From Cydia pomonella (taxonomy: Eukaryota; Arthropoda; Insecta; Lepidoptera; Tortricidae): a stretch of 64,000 bases of DNA. Location of the stretch: the NCBI RefSeq assembly GCF_033807575.1, contig NC_084707.1, positions 9,224,550 through 9,288,549 of the forward strand. Direction: 5' to 3'. Both the position numbers and the translations under genes were made by a program. The notes beneath the pieces are model-generated. The model saw only the letters and a list, made by a program, of their open reading frames with translations. It was not told the DNA's origin and made no database searches. This document shows positions 12,119-23,811 of the stretch, piece by piece (position 1 is the stretch's first letter; the number at the start of each line of letters is the position of its first letter).

Positions 12119-13412
12119 CCGGCCAAAAATATATCACCTTTATGTTTTTTTTGTGAACATATTTATAGAAATCAATGTAGTTAAGATTCTAGAATACATA
12201 TATTACTTATAGCTTTACAAAATAATATAATGAATATTTTTTTGAAATAATGTAGAAGTATCATTATACTCATCATATTGCTTAAAACAATCACATCACA
12301 ACAAAGTGAAGTTAGTTTTGAGTACCAATAAAAATTAAAAGAAGTAATAGTTGAACATAATATTTATTGAATATAGTGTAACTACATTAATAATTTGTAG
12401 CAAAGCCTTTTGCTTTGATCACTGCTTCACAGCGTCTAGACATAGACTCCACAAGAACGTCAATTAAGTACCTATTTATTCTAGTCCGTTATGCCCTCAA
12501 ATCTGTAAAGTGGACTAATGCCCATTGCGGAAAATGCACCCTACACCTTGACGGCACCTCCTCCGTGTTTTACAGCAGGAAGTTGATACTCGGGATTGTA
12601 TCTGGTACCAGTAGGACGACGAACCCACCTTATGCCATCACTACCAAACAACATAAATTTGCTTTCATCGCTCCAGAGTACATCGGCCCACTGTTGCGGT
12701 GTCCAGTGTTCGCGTGCTTTACAAGCTACTCTCATTTTTCAGTTCTTCAGCGATATTCGCGGTTTCTTTACAGGACGTCGTCCGTGTAATCCGGCGTCCT
12801 GCAAACGACGTCGGGCAGTACTTATAGATTGAGTAGGCTGCCCTGGGGTCGATTTTTCTTTGATAATATCCGACGTTGGTAACCGAGGATTCGCACGAGA
12901 GACACGCAAATTATTACGGTCGACTACAGATGTAGTGCAACGTGGTCTGCCGCAAGTTTTGTAGCCAATTGAACATCTAGGAGACTTTAAACGCTTAAAT
13001 AGCTTTGTAACCGCCGATCTTGAAACACCAAACTGCTGCGAAAGCTCTTTATGGGTACGCCCCTGCTTGTAGCCAGTAAAGAGAGCTTTCTGTGGACAGG
13101 TGTCCAAATTCTTCGACCTACGAGTCTTCGGCATCTTCGATTCGTTAGACACCTTAGTTTTTTTATGTTATTTCACTGACAATTTCACGTTTATATGCGA
13201 TTATAGGAATACTGTCATATAGTATTATTAAAGTAAAAACACCAAAAACCTACAATAACGACCATTATATGTGGCTGGGTTTTCTCATCGCTCGCCCAAG
13301 TAATCTACATGCAACCTACTTCATGATGTACGAGTAGTAAGGTAAAAATAGTTTAGAATATGTAAAAAAAGTTTTTCCTTTTTAAACACAAAGGTGATAT
13401 ATTTTTGGCCCG
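12119..13412 (-). mobile_element. Tc1-type DNA transposon, inactive
   Basis: Terminal inverted repeats read CCGGCCAAAAATATATCACC at the left (12119) and the complement, ending TATATTTTTGGCCCG, at 13412. TA dinucleotides flank both sides (12117-12118 and 13413-13414), as expected for Tc1/mariner insertion. The transposase relic is on the minus strand. The copy is about 1.3 kb and carries an in-frame stop and an internal deletion, so it is dead. Confidence 0.85.
12400..13152 (-). pseudogene. broken Tc1-type transposase
   Basis: The reading starts MSNESKMPKTRRSKNLD (13152) and has an N-terminal helix-turn-helix region with KELSQQFGVSRSAVTKLFKR, then RCTTSVVDRNNLRVSRANP and RRRLQDAGLHGRRPVKKPR. 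A TGA at 12739-12741 interrupts it. The same frame continues as MRVACKAREHWTPQQWADVL and WSDESKFMLFG, which holds the first catalytic Asp. After GGGAVKV and a few recognisable residues around PLYRFEGITD, the frame jumps to sequence resembling the family's extreme C-terminus (RRCEAVIKAKGFATNY-like, read from 12440-12405). The second catalytic Asp and the Glu region are therefore missing. Family membership is clear, and loss of function is seen directly. Confidence 0.8.
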
Positions 13413-13738
13413 TACTGTACCTTAACCACTTTTAGCAGTCTATATTGAGCAGTTGGTTGGTGGGGGGTTCAACAAATCGTCAAGCAGATTGTGGATTTGG
13501 TCATTTTAGTCCAGCTGCCGTTTTGAGCCGTTTGAGATGTAAGAGAACTTGAAAAAAAAACACAATTTGTTATACGAAATGTAATAATTAAAATGAATCA
13601 ACAACAACACCCACGGAATTCATTAGAGTAAAAAAATACGTAACATCTCGGTTACTAACTTAAACTTAAAAATAATATTTAGGTGTAAGTGCGTTTTGTT
13701 CGAAGATGTGTAATTTCGTCTTAGAAATATCTTGTTAA
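13413..13738. other. 3' flank of NHLRC2
   Basis: AT-rich sequence between the transposon and the NHLRC2 stop codon, which probably includes that gene's 3' UTR. An AATAAA on the minus strand overlaps the last codons of the gene (about 13745-13750). No other feature is seen. Confidence 0.45.
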
Positions 13739-16700
13739 TTATAGTGATTTATTAGAAGCTTTCTTTGCTTCTGATCGATCGGTCATCCGATTCACCGGGT
13801 TCACCTTGCATGTTATTTTGTACGACTCCACCATCTTCACGGAGTCCCGCACTAAGATCGTCGATCTGATGGTAAACGCATGAGAGAAACACACCGTCGA
13901 ATCGCAGAGCGCGGTCTGGAAACTCAGGTACAAGCGGTAATGAGTCTTACTGGTCCTATGTTTAAGCTTCATTTCCACTCTACCGGGTAGTTTAGTTCCT
14001 TTATGCGGGCAGTCTACAAATTCGAAGTCGTCTAAAGTGACGTCTTTGTTGTTGTCATCCCGCACGCACACATGCCAGTTCTGGGGCGCTCCCGGCGTGA
14101 AGTTCACATTTTTCGTGTCCGCGTCTAAACTTACGTTGAAATAAATAATAAGGTTACCGCACTTTCTATTCACGAACAGATCATTTTTGTACAGTATTAA
14201 ATTCTCAGGCTCTGTGAACTTGGGTTCCGGAAGTCGGACTTTGAACTCTTGGCACACGTTTTTGGCTAGGTTCAAAAGCTTAATGCTATGATTGTTGGTG
14301 TCTGCTATGTAGAGATATTTGCCGTCGGCGCTGGCTGACAGCCCTGAGGGCTCGTTGAACTTGACGGGGTCCGTGGTCTCGATCATGGTGGGGATCAGGG
14401 TTGTCACTTTTTGTAGGCCGATGTCGACTTTCTTTATCTTATGGTTGTAGGAGTCTGCTATGTAGAGGGTTTTGTTCGACTCACAGTAAGCAACTCCAAG
14501 CGGATGTTGAAGTTTCGCCTCTTGGCCGATGTCGTCTACGTCTCCAAACGCGAACAGGTTCTAGAACAAAGCAACTGATTCAGCATGGTTTCAACTTACT
14601 TACATTTACATAACTGTGTGGTTGTTGACTTACCAAAGGGTTTCTGTCACCGCCGCAGAGCGTGGAGACCTGTCCTGTGGAAAGAGCTAGCCTCCTTATG
14701 GATGAGCTCTCGGAATCCGCAATAAATATCTCAGGACTTGAACCTAAAACAATAAATATAAAGACATATTGAACAATTTAATATATTCAAGAATTTAATT
14801 GTAGGTGCACAAAAAATAAATGTTAAAATAATATAAGCAGCATATAAACGTTTATTGCAATAAAATGTAGGTTATTAGTATCATTTAATACCAATGGCGT
14901 AAGCAAGCAATAAAAATAATTATGCAAATTAAACTAACCCATAAATAAATGAAGAATGAGGATAATATTTTTGATCACCATTTATTCACATATTTTGTTA
15001 AATGAGTTTTTTTTTCTAGTTCTCCTAGCCTCTTAGAACATAGCAGACTAAATGGGAACAGGTTACTTTACGAAAAAAGTAGATAAATAGATTATGAAAT
15101 TAATATATCACACTTTTTTCAAAGTTCATTATCATATTAAAAAGTTTCAACGGCTTTCGTTTTCATGGCATTTCATTTTCCCGTTTTAAGTTTAGAAAAC
15201 AAGAATCCAAGTGAAGAATTGTGGTTAATTTTAGGTATCTGTATGTAATTTTAATATTTTCTCTTAGTTAAGGCATGCTTTTAGGTAATGTTAATGACAT
15301 AGAAAGTAATGTTTATACGGAACACACGGAATAAAAATCCCTTGGAATGTACAGAATAGCTCACCAGTTCGAAGCGCCAGGCCTGAAGGCTGCGCGAAGG
15401 CCGCAGTGTTGGGGTACGCACTGTTGCGCGCCGCCTCCGCGCCGGACCCCGCGATACACACGCAGGTTCCTGTGCAACGAAAATTCATTTCATTGTTATT
15501 GTAATAAAACTCAGTTTCAATAAATATGTGCTTCAAGAATTGTATACCGTTAATAAATATGTTAATGACAAACTATCGGCGTGACTACAAAACCTAAAAT
15601 ACGTTATGGCCTTAAGATAATGTGTAGAAATCATTTTTAAGGTTAAAAATCCTAAAAAATAATCGATAAACATAATTTTACCGTATTTATATTACTTAAA
15701 TGATACATTTTAAAATAAAGTGGTGACTCTAGAGTTATAGAGCTCGCGATCCCCCATGAAAAAAATGCAAAAACTGAATCGATGCTGTCCAAAATTACTT
15801 ACTACAAAAAAATTACGTAACAGCTACTCCATATAAAAAAGCGACATACATTTTTCGACAACGATTATTTTAGGGAAAAATTGTTTGACGTTTGTACTTG
15901 ACATACCTTCAGTGAACGTCTTGTACTTCCACCAGATGGTGGTGTCCAGGAACAGCGCCCAGATCTGGTGCGAGCCAGCGCAAGCCACGAGCAGTACTCG
16001 ACGTTTCTCGTCCTTTTTTTCTGAAACAAAAACTTGTGTTTGAGTTGCTAGTAGAACACAGAATTTTACATTATTTAGCGACAATTAAAATAAAATAAAT
16101 GAAATGTTATTACCAACAATAGTAGACTGAGTGTTAAAATAAAAAATAGGTGTAAGTACATCGTGTCATTAACGACGACGCGTGCCTTGAGTCGTATTGT
16201 CATGTTTTTAGGGTTCCGTACCCAAAGGGCCAAACGGGACCCTAGTACTGAGACTTCGCTGTTCGTCCGTCCGTCTGTCACCAGGCTGTACGTCATGAAC
16301 TGTGGACAGTTGAAATTTTCACAGATGATGTATTTCTGTTGCCGCTATAACAACCAATACTAAAAACAGAATAAAATAAATATATAATAATCCCATAAAT
16401 AAAACATGATATTTTGCCGTTTTTATAAATAATGGTACGGAACCCTTCGTGCGCGAGTCCGATTCGCACTTGGCCGGTTGTGTTTTTTCAAGAGAAAACT
16501 TAAGTGGTAGGTATACATATTTTTTCGAAAAACTGAGGACAATAGTGTAGGCGAATAGTGCGCTTTAAAATGAAACTAACAATGATATGATATGATATGA
16601 TTTATTTATCTCACAATATACAATTTCACTTAAAACTACGCGTGGTAAATTCTTAGGAATTTATATTGTGATTGTCGGTTTGTCTTACTTTATATACATA

Positions 16701-19700
16701 GGAAAAACATGTGACAATTAATAATTCATTTAAAAACTAAAGTTTTTAAATTTCAATTGTATAAATAAATTCACCAAGAACGGGTCGTCATTAAGGTAGA
16801 AAATAAATAGTTACAGTAACAGAAATAATGTCAGCAAAAGAAATAATGTCACCATTAGGGTCGTTATTAAGCTAACAAAGAAGTAAATTATAGTAAATCT
16901 TAAAATACAGATGTCGACAATATGCTTACTATTCAAATAAATAATTGGTAATGTCATAAAACTCTTTTATAGAATACAATGGGTTATCCAATAAAAAGTT
17001 TCTCAAACGGCTCTTAAATTTTTCATTAGAGGGCTCGTCTTTTAAGTCTTGGGGTAGTCGCTCCTAGTAAGTTGGACCGATGACACGCGGATTTTTCCCT
17101 GCAAGTGCCATGCGACGCGGGACGGTTCTAAGACGTCCTGTTGAACGAATCACTTTACCAGAGACGCTTACTTTCGAAAACGATGGTAAGTTGTTCCTCA
17201 CAAAGCTATGTTGTGTCATACCTACTCATACATACAACAGTTAAAGGTTAGATTTGACAAATCTGCGCGTCATCATGGATGGCACGAACAGCACGTTTCG
17301 CCGCATCCTAAATTGAGCCATTAATATTTGAAATAAATTGACATATTTTGCAATAGTACTTACAGCCAAAGAGAACTCGAAATAGAGGTACATTGTCAAA
17401 GTAAACTTTGTAGCCACAGTAAATTTACTGCAATCGTTCGACACATGATTACAACTTTTAGAACGCCATTTAACTTTTATCCTTATTCTTTCATTTATAT
17501 GTGTTAAATTTGTTAAATATCGAAATGGGCGCCATCTACTCGAGCATAGGCCAAAGGTATGGCGCCATCGCTCGAAAAGATGCCGAGTTTACTTTGACAC
17601 TTCACTTCTAGAGGTATTTCAAATTCTCTGACACAGCTACAACAATTTAAAATTGAACCATCAACACTCGTCATGACGGTTCATTGTGGAACATGGCGGA
17701 ATACGTTTACCTTTGTCATCCTCCTTGTCGTCCTTGTGCGGCGCGGGCAGTCCGGGCGGAGCGGGCGGCGGCGGCGGCGGCGGCCGCACCGACATGTCCA
17801 TGTCGGGCGTGCGGTACAGCACCACGTCCCACGGCGACGACAGCGCTTGGAACCCGAGGCACTTGCCGCCTGCACAGTATGGGCTCATTTACATGGTGCG
17901 AGAACTCGAGAGTTTCATTACATTGTGGTATTTCGGTCGGCCGAATTGGTTGTAACCTCAATAGTCCGGAATGTAACTGAAATCGCTTGCGTGCAGTGTA
18001 AATCACCCCTATTTCAAGTTTATGAAGAGTCCCGACCAGTATGACAGAGGGCGTCATCTGTAAAGTTTCAATTTAGACCACAAGGTGTCCAGACCCTATA
18101 ACGCAGCATTTTCTTACTGGAGTGCAAAGTTAAGAGTCAGATTAGAATTTTGCATTTCAAATACTTGCCTCCTTTACCTAATGTTGTAGGACGTAACTGT
18201 CAACTCCCAGAAACAGAACACACAATTGATCCGCTATAGTGGGAAAGTCATTTAGATATACATATAAGGAATAAAAGCGGCCCAAGTACGTAAGTACTTA
18301 AATAGATTCGAATACAATTAGAGTTAGACCTAGCTAAGTTGGCATTGCAATAGTTTAATGGAAAAACATGATTCTTGCTGTACTTTTCAAAGATCAAAAG
18401 AAATGAAATATCGAAACTACTAGATTACATTGCCCGCTGTCACAACTTTTGTGATTTAGGCCCTTTTCGTTGAAGTCATAAAAGAGATAATCCACGCTTC
18501 GTGTTTTGTAACTAAAACCTGGAAATAATTATCAAATGGTTCTCCATTTTTATATACTTACATCCATATTTCAGAAAGATTCTATATTAAAATATACCCT
18601 ATATTTTGACAACTTGGTCAAAATCCCCAAGTCAAGTTAAGCACATGTGTGTTATATATTCTGGTCACAAATACATATATCTACACGAATTTGTTTAAAA
18701 GGTATTTTTGGGCAAATATAGCACTGAAGGCAAATTTAGCTAGTTTAACGGTACTTATCACAAGAGATTTATTTCTCAAATTCTCGAGGTAAGGAGCTTT
18801 TTTCCCGTCTCGACGTAGGATAAATTTCTCGAGATTTCTCGGCTCGAGAATTCTCGAGCAGAAACCCTATACACCACGCACCCTGGTCGCCGTGCTCGGC
18901 CTGGCGGCCGCTGCCGGCGAGCACCTCCACGGTGCCCTCGTCGAGGTGCAGCGCGCGCAGCGCGTGGTTGCCGGTGTCGCACACGGCCAGCACGCTGCCC
19001 AGCAACCAGCAGACGCCCTGCGGCGAGTTTAGCGCCGCCTCGTGGAACTCTGACAACAAGCAATTTAATACATTGGTATCTGCTTTTTTTTTCGTAGCAT
19101 TTGAGCGTAGCATTCATAAAGTGGTCATTTAATATTGCGGCTGGGTGTACTTATACGCGAGTCTAGTTGTTGTTGTGATACTTGTCATACTTGTTTCCTA
19201 CTCGGTTTTTGGATGCTTATTCGAATTCGAGTAGCACTATTTATATAATATTATTTCGACATAATTATGCACGAAAAGTGCTCATTAGGCGGGTCCACAC
19301 AGAGCGAGCAAATGCGCGAGGAAATTTCCTCGCGCACAAACCGGCCAGTGTAGATGTGCCTCGGCCGAGGCTCGCTCTGTGTGGACCCGCCTATTCCCGC
19401 ACGCATGCGGGAAAGTAGCACCATATGTACTGTAATTATAATATATAAATACTTAAATACATAGTAAACATTTTTTTTTTAAACAATAAATAAATGAAAT
19501 GAAAAATTACAATCATGACTCGGGGACAAATATTTGTGCTTGTCACACAAATAAATACCCTTACTGGGATTCAAACCCAGGACCATCAGCTTCAAAGGCA
19601 GGGTCACAGCAGTCATAAAACAGCAAACAAGCAATATTAATCAGCTTTGAACTTACTGCCGTCCTTGAAGCCAGGGTCAGGTCCTCCAATAATCCTCAGG

Positions 19701-22700
19701 ATAACTCCTGAGCAGTCCGTTATCAATATACGATGGTTTCCCGTATCTGCGATCGCCAGGAAAGGTTCTTCTGAACGACCCTTGTAAAATGGGTTCAAGG
19801 CAACCTACAATGTTTTAAAAATTATGTACTATCAAATTAGAATCTATATTCAGAAGTGTAATAAGAAACATCTTTGTAGTTAAAAATATCAAGTACTTTA
19901 TAGATACAATTATATCTCCCAATGTATCTACAATACCACAACAAGGTCAAACCTCCTAAATGCTCATAGCTCAAGTCCGGTCGTGTATGGAGTATTGCAG
20001 CCACCTTTGGGATGGGTCTGCCAAGTATCAGCTAGCCGCCTTAGATTCAATAGACAAACGCGCTAGGAAGCTTATTGGAGATGCGAGATTGGTAGAGGCT
20101 AGACTGCAGAGCCTAGAACACCATAGAAAGGTAGCCTGTTTATCGGTATTCTACAGGATACATTTCGGGGAGTGTGCAATGGGATTACATAATCTAATCC
20201 CCCCATCTCCGTTCTGCCACCGTGGGACTAGACGCGGACTTGCGTTTCACCCTTACGTCGTTACTCTGCCGCTGATTCGCACTAAACGCTACGCATCCAG
20301 CTTTATCATGCGAATGGCTAAGGAGTGGGATTCACTTCCTGCAAATCTATTCCCAGTCCACTATAATTTGGATCTTTTTAGATCGAGAGTGAATAGACAT
20401 CTTTTAGGTAAGCATGTTCCATCCTAGACTGCATCGGCACTTACCATCAGGTGAGATTGTGGTCAAATGCTTACCTTTTCCTAATAAAAAAAAAAGGTAA
20501 TAGGTGTCAGGTGCAAGCCTGAAGAAAGGTTTAGTCAGTAAAAAACCCTGGTTTTGTCATGTTCATCTTTCTATTCTGACGTGATTCTGACTTACCATAG
20601 AGCCCAGCCCTGTACTAGAAACAATTTGGTATATGTATACATTCTTTAATCATTGTTTCCCACCTATTGTAATGGTTAATTTAAATACAAACCTTACTAG
20701 GAAACCGCAGCACATCATCAGCTCTTGGCTTCACATGCTTGGAGACGCCTATGGGTAGGGGAGTTGTAGCGATCTTGCCACTGAAATGTCGCAGCGCAGC
20801 GCCCACAAACCACACGAGCTCGTCGCGGTGGCCCTCGCCCGTCAGGACAAACATTGGCCTGTTGCCAGGACCTATAGAATAATAGAATTTTGTGCAACGG
20901 GTACATGATAAGGGTTCTTAAAATTTTAAGGCCGAAGTTATAAAATGAAACAAAGTTGAGTTTTGTAAAGACAGGCCCAGACATGATTTTCTGAGTTATT
21001 TGATCTTAACAGATTAAACATTAAAGGTACTAAATTCTGGCGTAATAAAAATAATTGTACCTTAGCGTTTTTTTCTTAAAAATTAAATCGATAATTTGAA
21101 AAATTATAACGCCTGCAAAATTATAATAGCAAGCAAAATATAAAATGAGTAAAACTTGGAAAGCACAAATAAAATGACTCATATTATAATTCAATATGAA
21201 GGTACAAAAATTTGGCTTTTATAGAATTTATCAATAACCACGGGAACATAGCGTAATAAAGTACACCCGCCATTCTGACTTTCAGGATGGCGGGTGTACT
21301 GTTTTTTGATGATAACTTTACGTACCGTGAGGTACAATTTTTTTTAATGGAGGTACTAAATAGTACAAATTAGGTACAAAAATATGGTATGGTTTTCAAT
21401 TATTTTTATTTAGGTACACCCGCCATTCTGACTTTCACAAAAAAAAATATGTTTGTTTTATCATTTTGATACTTCAATAATTCAAAGAAAAAATACAACT
21501 GGTACTTTTGTATATTTAAGTACTTGTTTAATACAAACATTTAATTGGTTTCACCTCAGTGACTTGAAACCTCTCCAAGCCAAATAACAACCTCTCTAAA
21601 CAGATACTGCCCCATAAAACAAAAATCATTAATACATACTTTTTGGAGTTTCCCTTGATATTTATGTTACTGAGGGTCCACTATACACCATGTTTTTTTT
21701 TTAATTCCGTTAACTTCAGGGTATGGGTAAGTATGTTGTAAGGAAACTAAATGGCAATATACATCTTTTTTTTTGTAAAAAGTATTTTAATGTTGCATAT
21801 AGCATTGTTGTAGCATGGGCATTACATTTAACCCAACCAAGCAATAGGAAACTGTGACATATCAATGTCATTTAGAACATTGATTTGTCTATGACAGTAT
21901 GGTCACGTCTGAAAATATTGATACGAAAAAAGTGCCAAAAATATGTACACAAGACTATATTGCCCATATATTAAGGTAGTATATACATATTTTTGGCACA
22001 TTTTTCGTATCGATATTCTCAAACGTAACTGTATATACATTTAGTAGCAAATGTATAAACTCATAATAAACACTAATCAATATGTAAATAGGCCCTAAGG
22101 CAACGCACTGTACGCAATGTACACGCTCGTAAGGGCCTTATAATAAGATAAAAATAAATTATTTATTATCAACGAAATGGAGTTAATTAGAATATGTGTC
22201 TTTGAGAATGTCACTTGATTTAAGCTCAGGAATACACTACACCCTTGAAATCTATGGCAAAAAAAAAACCTGGTGTATACACCGTGTTTTTATTGAATTT
22301 TTTTTTGTTTTTTTTTACAATTTTTATATTTATAAAAAGTAACTAAATGTTGCATATAGCGTTGTTGTAACATGGGCATTACATTTAACTCAACCAAACA
22401 ATTGAAAACTGTGATATATCAATGTCATTTCTAACATCGATCGTCCGAGATAGTACGTATGTTTAGTAGCAAATGTATGTACTCGCACTGAACACTAATC
22501 AATAAGTAAACAGGCCCTAAGGCAAGTGTACACGCTCGCAAGGGCCTTATAATATAAAAATTTATGATTGATTATCTCCGAAATGGAGTTAATTAGAATA
22601 TCGGTGTCTTTGAGAAAGTTACTTAATTTAAGCTCAGGAATGCACCTTCGAAATTAACGCAAATAAAAAAAAAAACACGGTGTATAGGGTTGCCATAATT

Positions 22701-23811
22701 AAATAATTATTTGGAATACATAAGGGATAATGGGGTAGTAATGATGGTGGGACCATTACATATTCACATAGCTGCTATATCACTTTGTACAAACTGGTTA
22801 GATAGAGATGAGTGCTACAAGTGTATTAACAGTACCTAGAATTAAGAGAGTAGGCCAGCAGCGAATTCCAAGGGCCTCCCACACAGCACTATCAGCATCG
22901 TTCACCACTGGGTGATGAATGTCATACCGCTGCACTGCTGACAGCACATTAGCTGAATCTTTCTCATTACTAAACTTTGCACAATGGACACCAATCTGTG
23001 AAATAAAATTAATAAATTTTAGGTTTTTATTTACTGTACTTTTTTAAACAAAAGGCAAAACCATTGTATCAAATTGCTTCTACTTTATTTTTTCTCAATT
23101 ACTATCCATGCCTATTCTTTCATTGAAAAGTTACTAAAATTCAGATGCTTAACATAGGTACAATTCATGATTGTGCATGCCATGTATCAATTACACTTGA
23201 AAATGTACAATTGACCTGCACGGTTTGTAGGCAGGTAAATAGTACAGTACTCAATTAAAATGCTGCAGTATAATTATTTTTAAGGATTTTAAGTTTTTCA
23301 AGCAATTAAAGCATGAGACAGGCCAATATTGTTCATTGCATACAGTGCATTTGTTTAATGAATTTCTTACCAAAACCAGTCCATTTTCAACTTTGTGTAA
23401 CTTCTCGATATGTGCCAGGTCTGGTAAGACGTGGTAGCAATTAATGCAGCAATATGTCCAAAAGTCCAAGACCACAATCTTCTCAGAGCAGTGTTGGGCC
23501 AGAGATAACGGTTCCGATACATTTACCCACTCCAAGTCTAGAAGTAAATAGATGTCATCACGAAAACTGTCAATGCTAGTTCATTAGCATCTAAAGCTAT
23601 TCTAGTCTAGTTTCAATTACTTAAATTTAAATAAATATGAATACTTATACTTACTTTTCTTGAAGTCTTCTACAGGCGGTACAACAGCCCAAACTTTTTT
23701 TATATGACTAATAATGAGTGCGTCTCGGTCTGCTTCGGATCCCGCCGCTGCCATGGCCTCGGTCAGGTCCATGCAGGCCTGTGCTACATAGTCTAAGGGG
23801 CTCGACTCCAT
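13739..23811 (-). CDS. NHLRC2: NHL repeat-containing protein 2 (thioredoxin-like plus NHL propeller)
   Basis: Eleven exons, all phase-consistent: 23811-23655, 23537-23371, 22995-22836, 20871-20693, 19804-19657, 19049-18882, 17869-17711, 16020-15907, 15469-15365, 14743-14634 and 14560-13739. Together they give 762 residues (human 726, from memory). Residues 1-52 are a charged N-terminal helix region. A thioredoxin-like domain follows with DFWTYCCINCYHVLPDL (Cys83 and Cys86 of CINC). The FPSK-VALN junction then opens the six-bladed NHL propeller, with blade motifs such as LAIADTGNHRILI, SPQGVCWLL, AQPSGLAL, HPLGVAYC, YIADSYNHKI and LYIADTNNHSIKLL, and a beta-rich C-terminal domain. Exon 7 adds a poly-proline linker (see findings). 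Mammalian NHLRC2 is linked to cell survival and redox or cytoskeletal control, but the biochemical activity is not settled. The gene stands head to head with Atg4. Its introns hold a LINE, a SINE, foldback elements and a tandem duplication. Confidence 0.95.
16205..16484 (+). repeat. short copy of the GGGTTCCGTA / CTTGGCCGG element
   Basis: It starts TTTTTAGGGTTCCGTACCC, carries TTCGTCCGTCCGTCTGTCAC, and ends GTACGGAACCCTTCGTGC followed by CGAGTCCGATTCGCACTTGG. It has the same ends as the copy at 8428-9382 but lacks the tandem units. It lies in an NHLRC2 intron. Confidence 0.65.
16572..17215 (-). mobile_element. CR1/Jockey-like LINE 3' fragment
   Basis: The minus strand translates in pieces to NNLPSFSKVSVSGKVIRSTG, RRMALAGKNPRVIGPTY and FKSRLRNFLLDNPLYSIKEF. 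This is the usual LINE C-terminal pattern in which a ...LPxxL... segment precedes F(K)xxLxxFLL..P(F/L)YSIxEF. It has a stop inside and an ATGATA-type microsatellite at its 3' end (16582-16602), and lies in an NHLRC2 intron. Confidence 0.55.
19287..19394. mobile_element. foldback MITE, GGCGGGTCCACACAGAG ends
   Basis: The left end AGGCGGGTCCACACAGAGCG is matched by the complement of CGCTCTGTGTGGACCCGCCT at the right end. The element is about 108 bases, GC-rich and non-coding, and lies in an NHLRC2 intron. It was dated only by its near-perfect arms. Confidence 0.7.
19440..19612 (-). mobile_element. tRNA-related SINE, 5'-truncated
   Basis: The minus strand reads GTGACCCTGCCTTTGAAGC, then GGTTTGAATCC, which looks like a polymerase III B box, then GGGTATTTATTTGTGTGACA and an AT-rich tail. 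It matches the copies at 26790-27320 and 59755-59888 but lacks the A-box end. Confidence 0.6.
19925..20495 (+). mobile_element. LINE C-terminal and 3' end (CR1/Jockey-like)
   Basis: An open frame of 155 codons, ending at 20427, has VRSCMEYCSHLWDGS, LDSIDKRARKLIGD, LSVFYRIHFGECA and KEWDSLPANLFPVHYNLDLF. This is the typical C-terminal tail of insect LINE polyproteins after the reverse transcriptase. The 3' tail CTTACCATCAGGTGAG ends in poly-A with TAATAAAA. It is inserted in an NHLRC2 intron, opposite to that gene. The open frame and intact 3' end point to a fairly young 5'-truncated copy. Confidence 0.75.
21261..21299. repeat. short hairpin, GTACACCCGCCAT arms
   Basis: GTACACCCGCCATTCTG pairs with GGATGGCGGGTGTAC around a small loop. 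The left arm with its loop recurs as a half copy at 21414-21438. It lies in the NHLRC2 intron between exons 4 and 3. No function is assigned. Confidence 0.6.
21680..22690. repeat. tandem duplicated element in an NHLRC2 intron
   Basis: Two direct copies share TGTTGCATATAGC.TTGTTGTA, CATGGGCATTACATTTAAC, AACACTAATCAATA, GGCCCTAAGGCAA, AAGGGCCTTATAATA and AAATGGAGTTAATTAGAATA in the same order (about 21790-22235 and 22345-22650). ACACCRTG-type ends lie near 21685, 22280 and 22675. Copy 1 is longer because it carries a foldback insertion at 21895-22036. Confidence 0.8.
21895..22036. mobile_element. mariner-like MITE nested in copy 1 of the tandem repeat
   Basis: The left arm (GATACGAAAAAAGTGCCAAA, AATATGTA) pairs with the right arm (TACATATTTTTGGCAC, TTTTTCGTATCGATATTCTC). 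The outer ends are imperfect ACAGTA/ACAGTT words. Copy 2 of the host repeat has no such insert. Confidence 0.7.

Noticed and set aside
12415..12832. Plus-strand open frames of 124 and 78 codons
   Set aside because: Antisense of the Tc1-type transposase relic. No motif in this direction.
17673..18057. Several long GC-rich open frames on both strands around 17.7-18.0 kb, including Ala/Arg- and Gly-rich ones
   Set aside because: They are other-frame readings of NHLRC2 exon 7 and its proline-repeat DNA. Only the minus frame with SSPWDVVLYRTPD fits the family and splice phase.
18776..19132. Alternative frames over 18.8-19.1 kb
   Set aside because: They overlap NHLRC2 exon 6 (19049-18882). The frame with LAVCDTGNHALRALHLDEG is the NHL repeat; the others are by-products of GC-rich codons.
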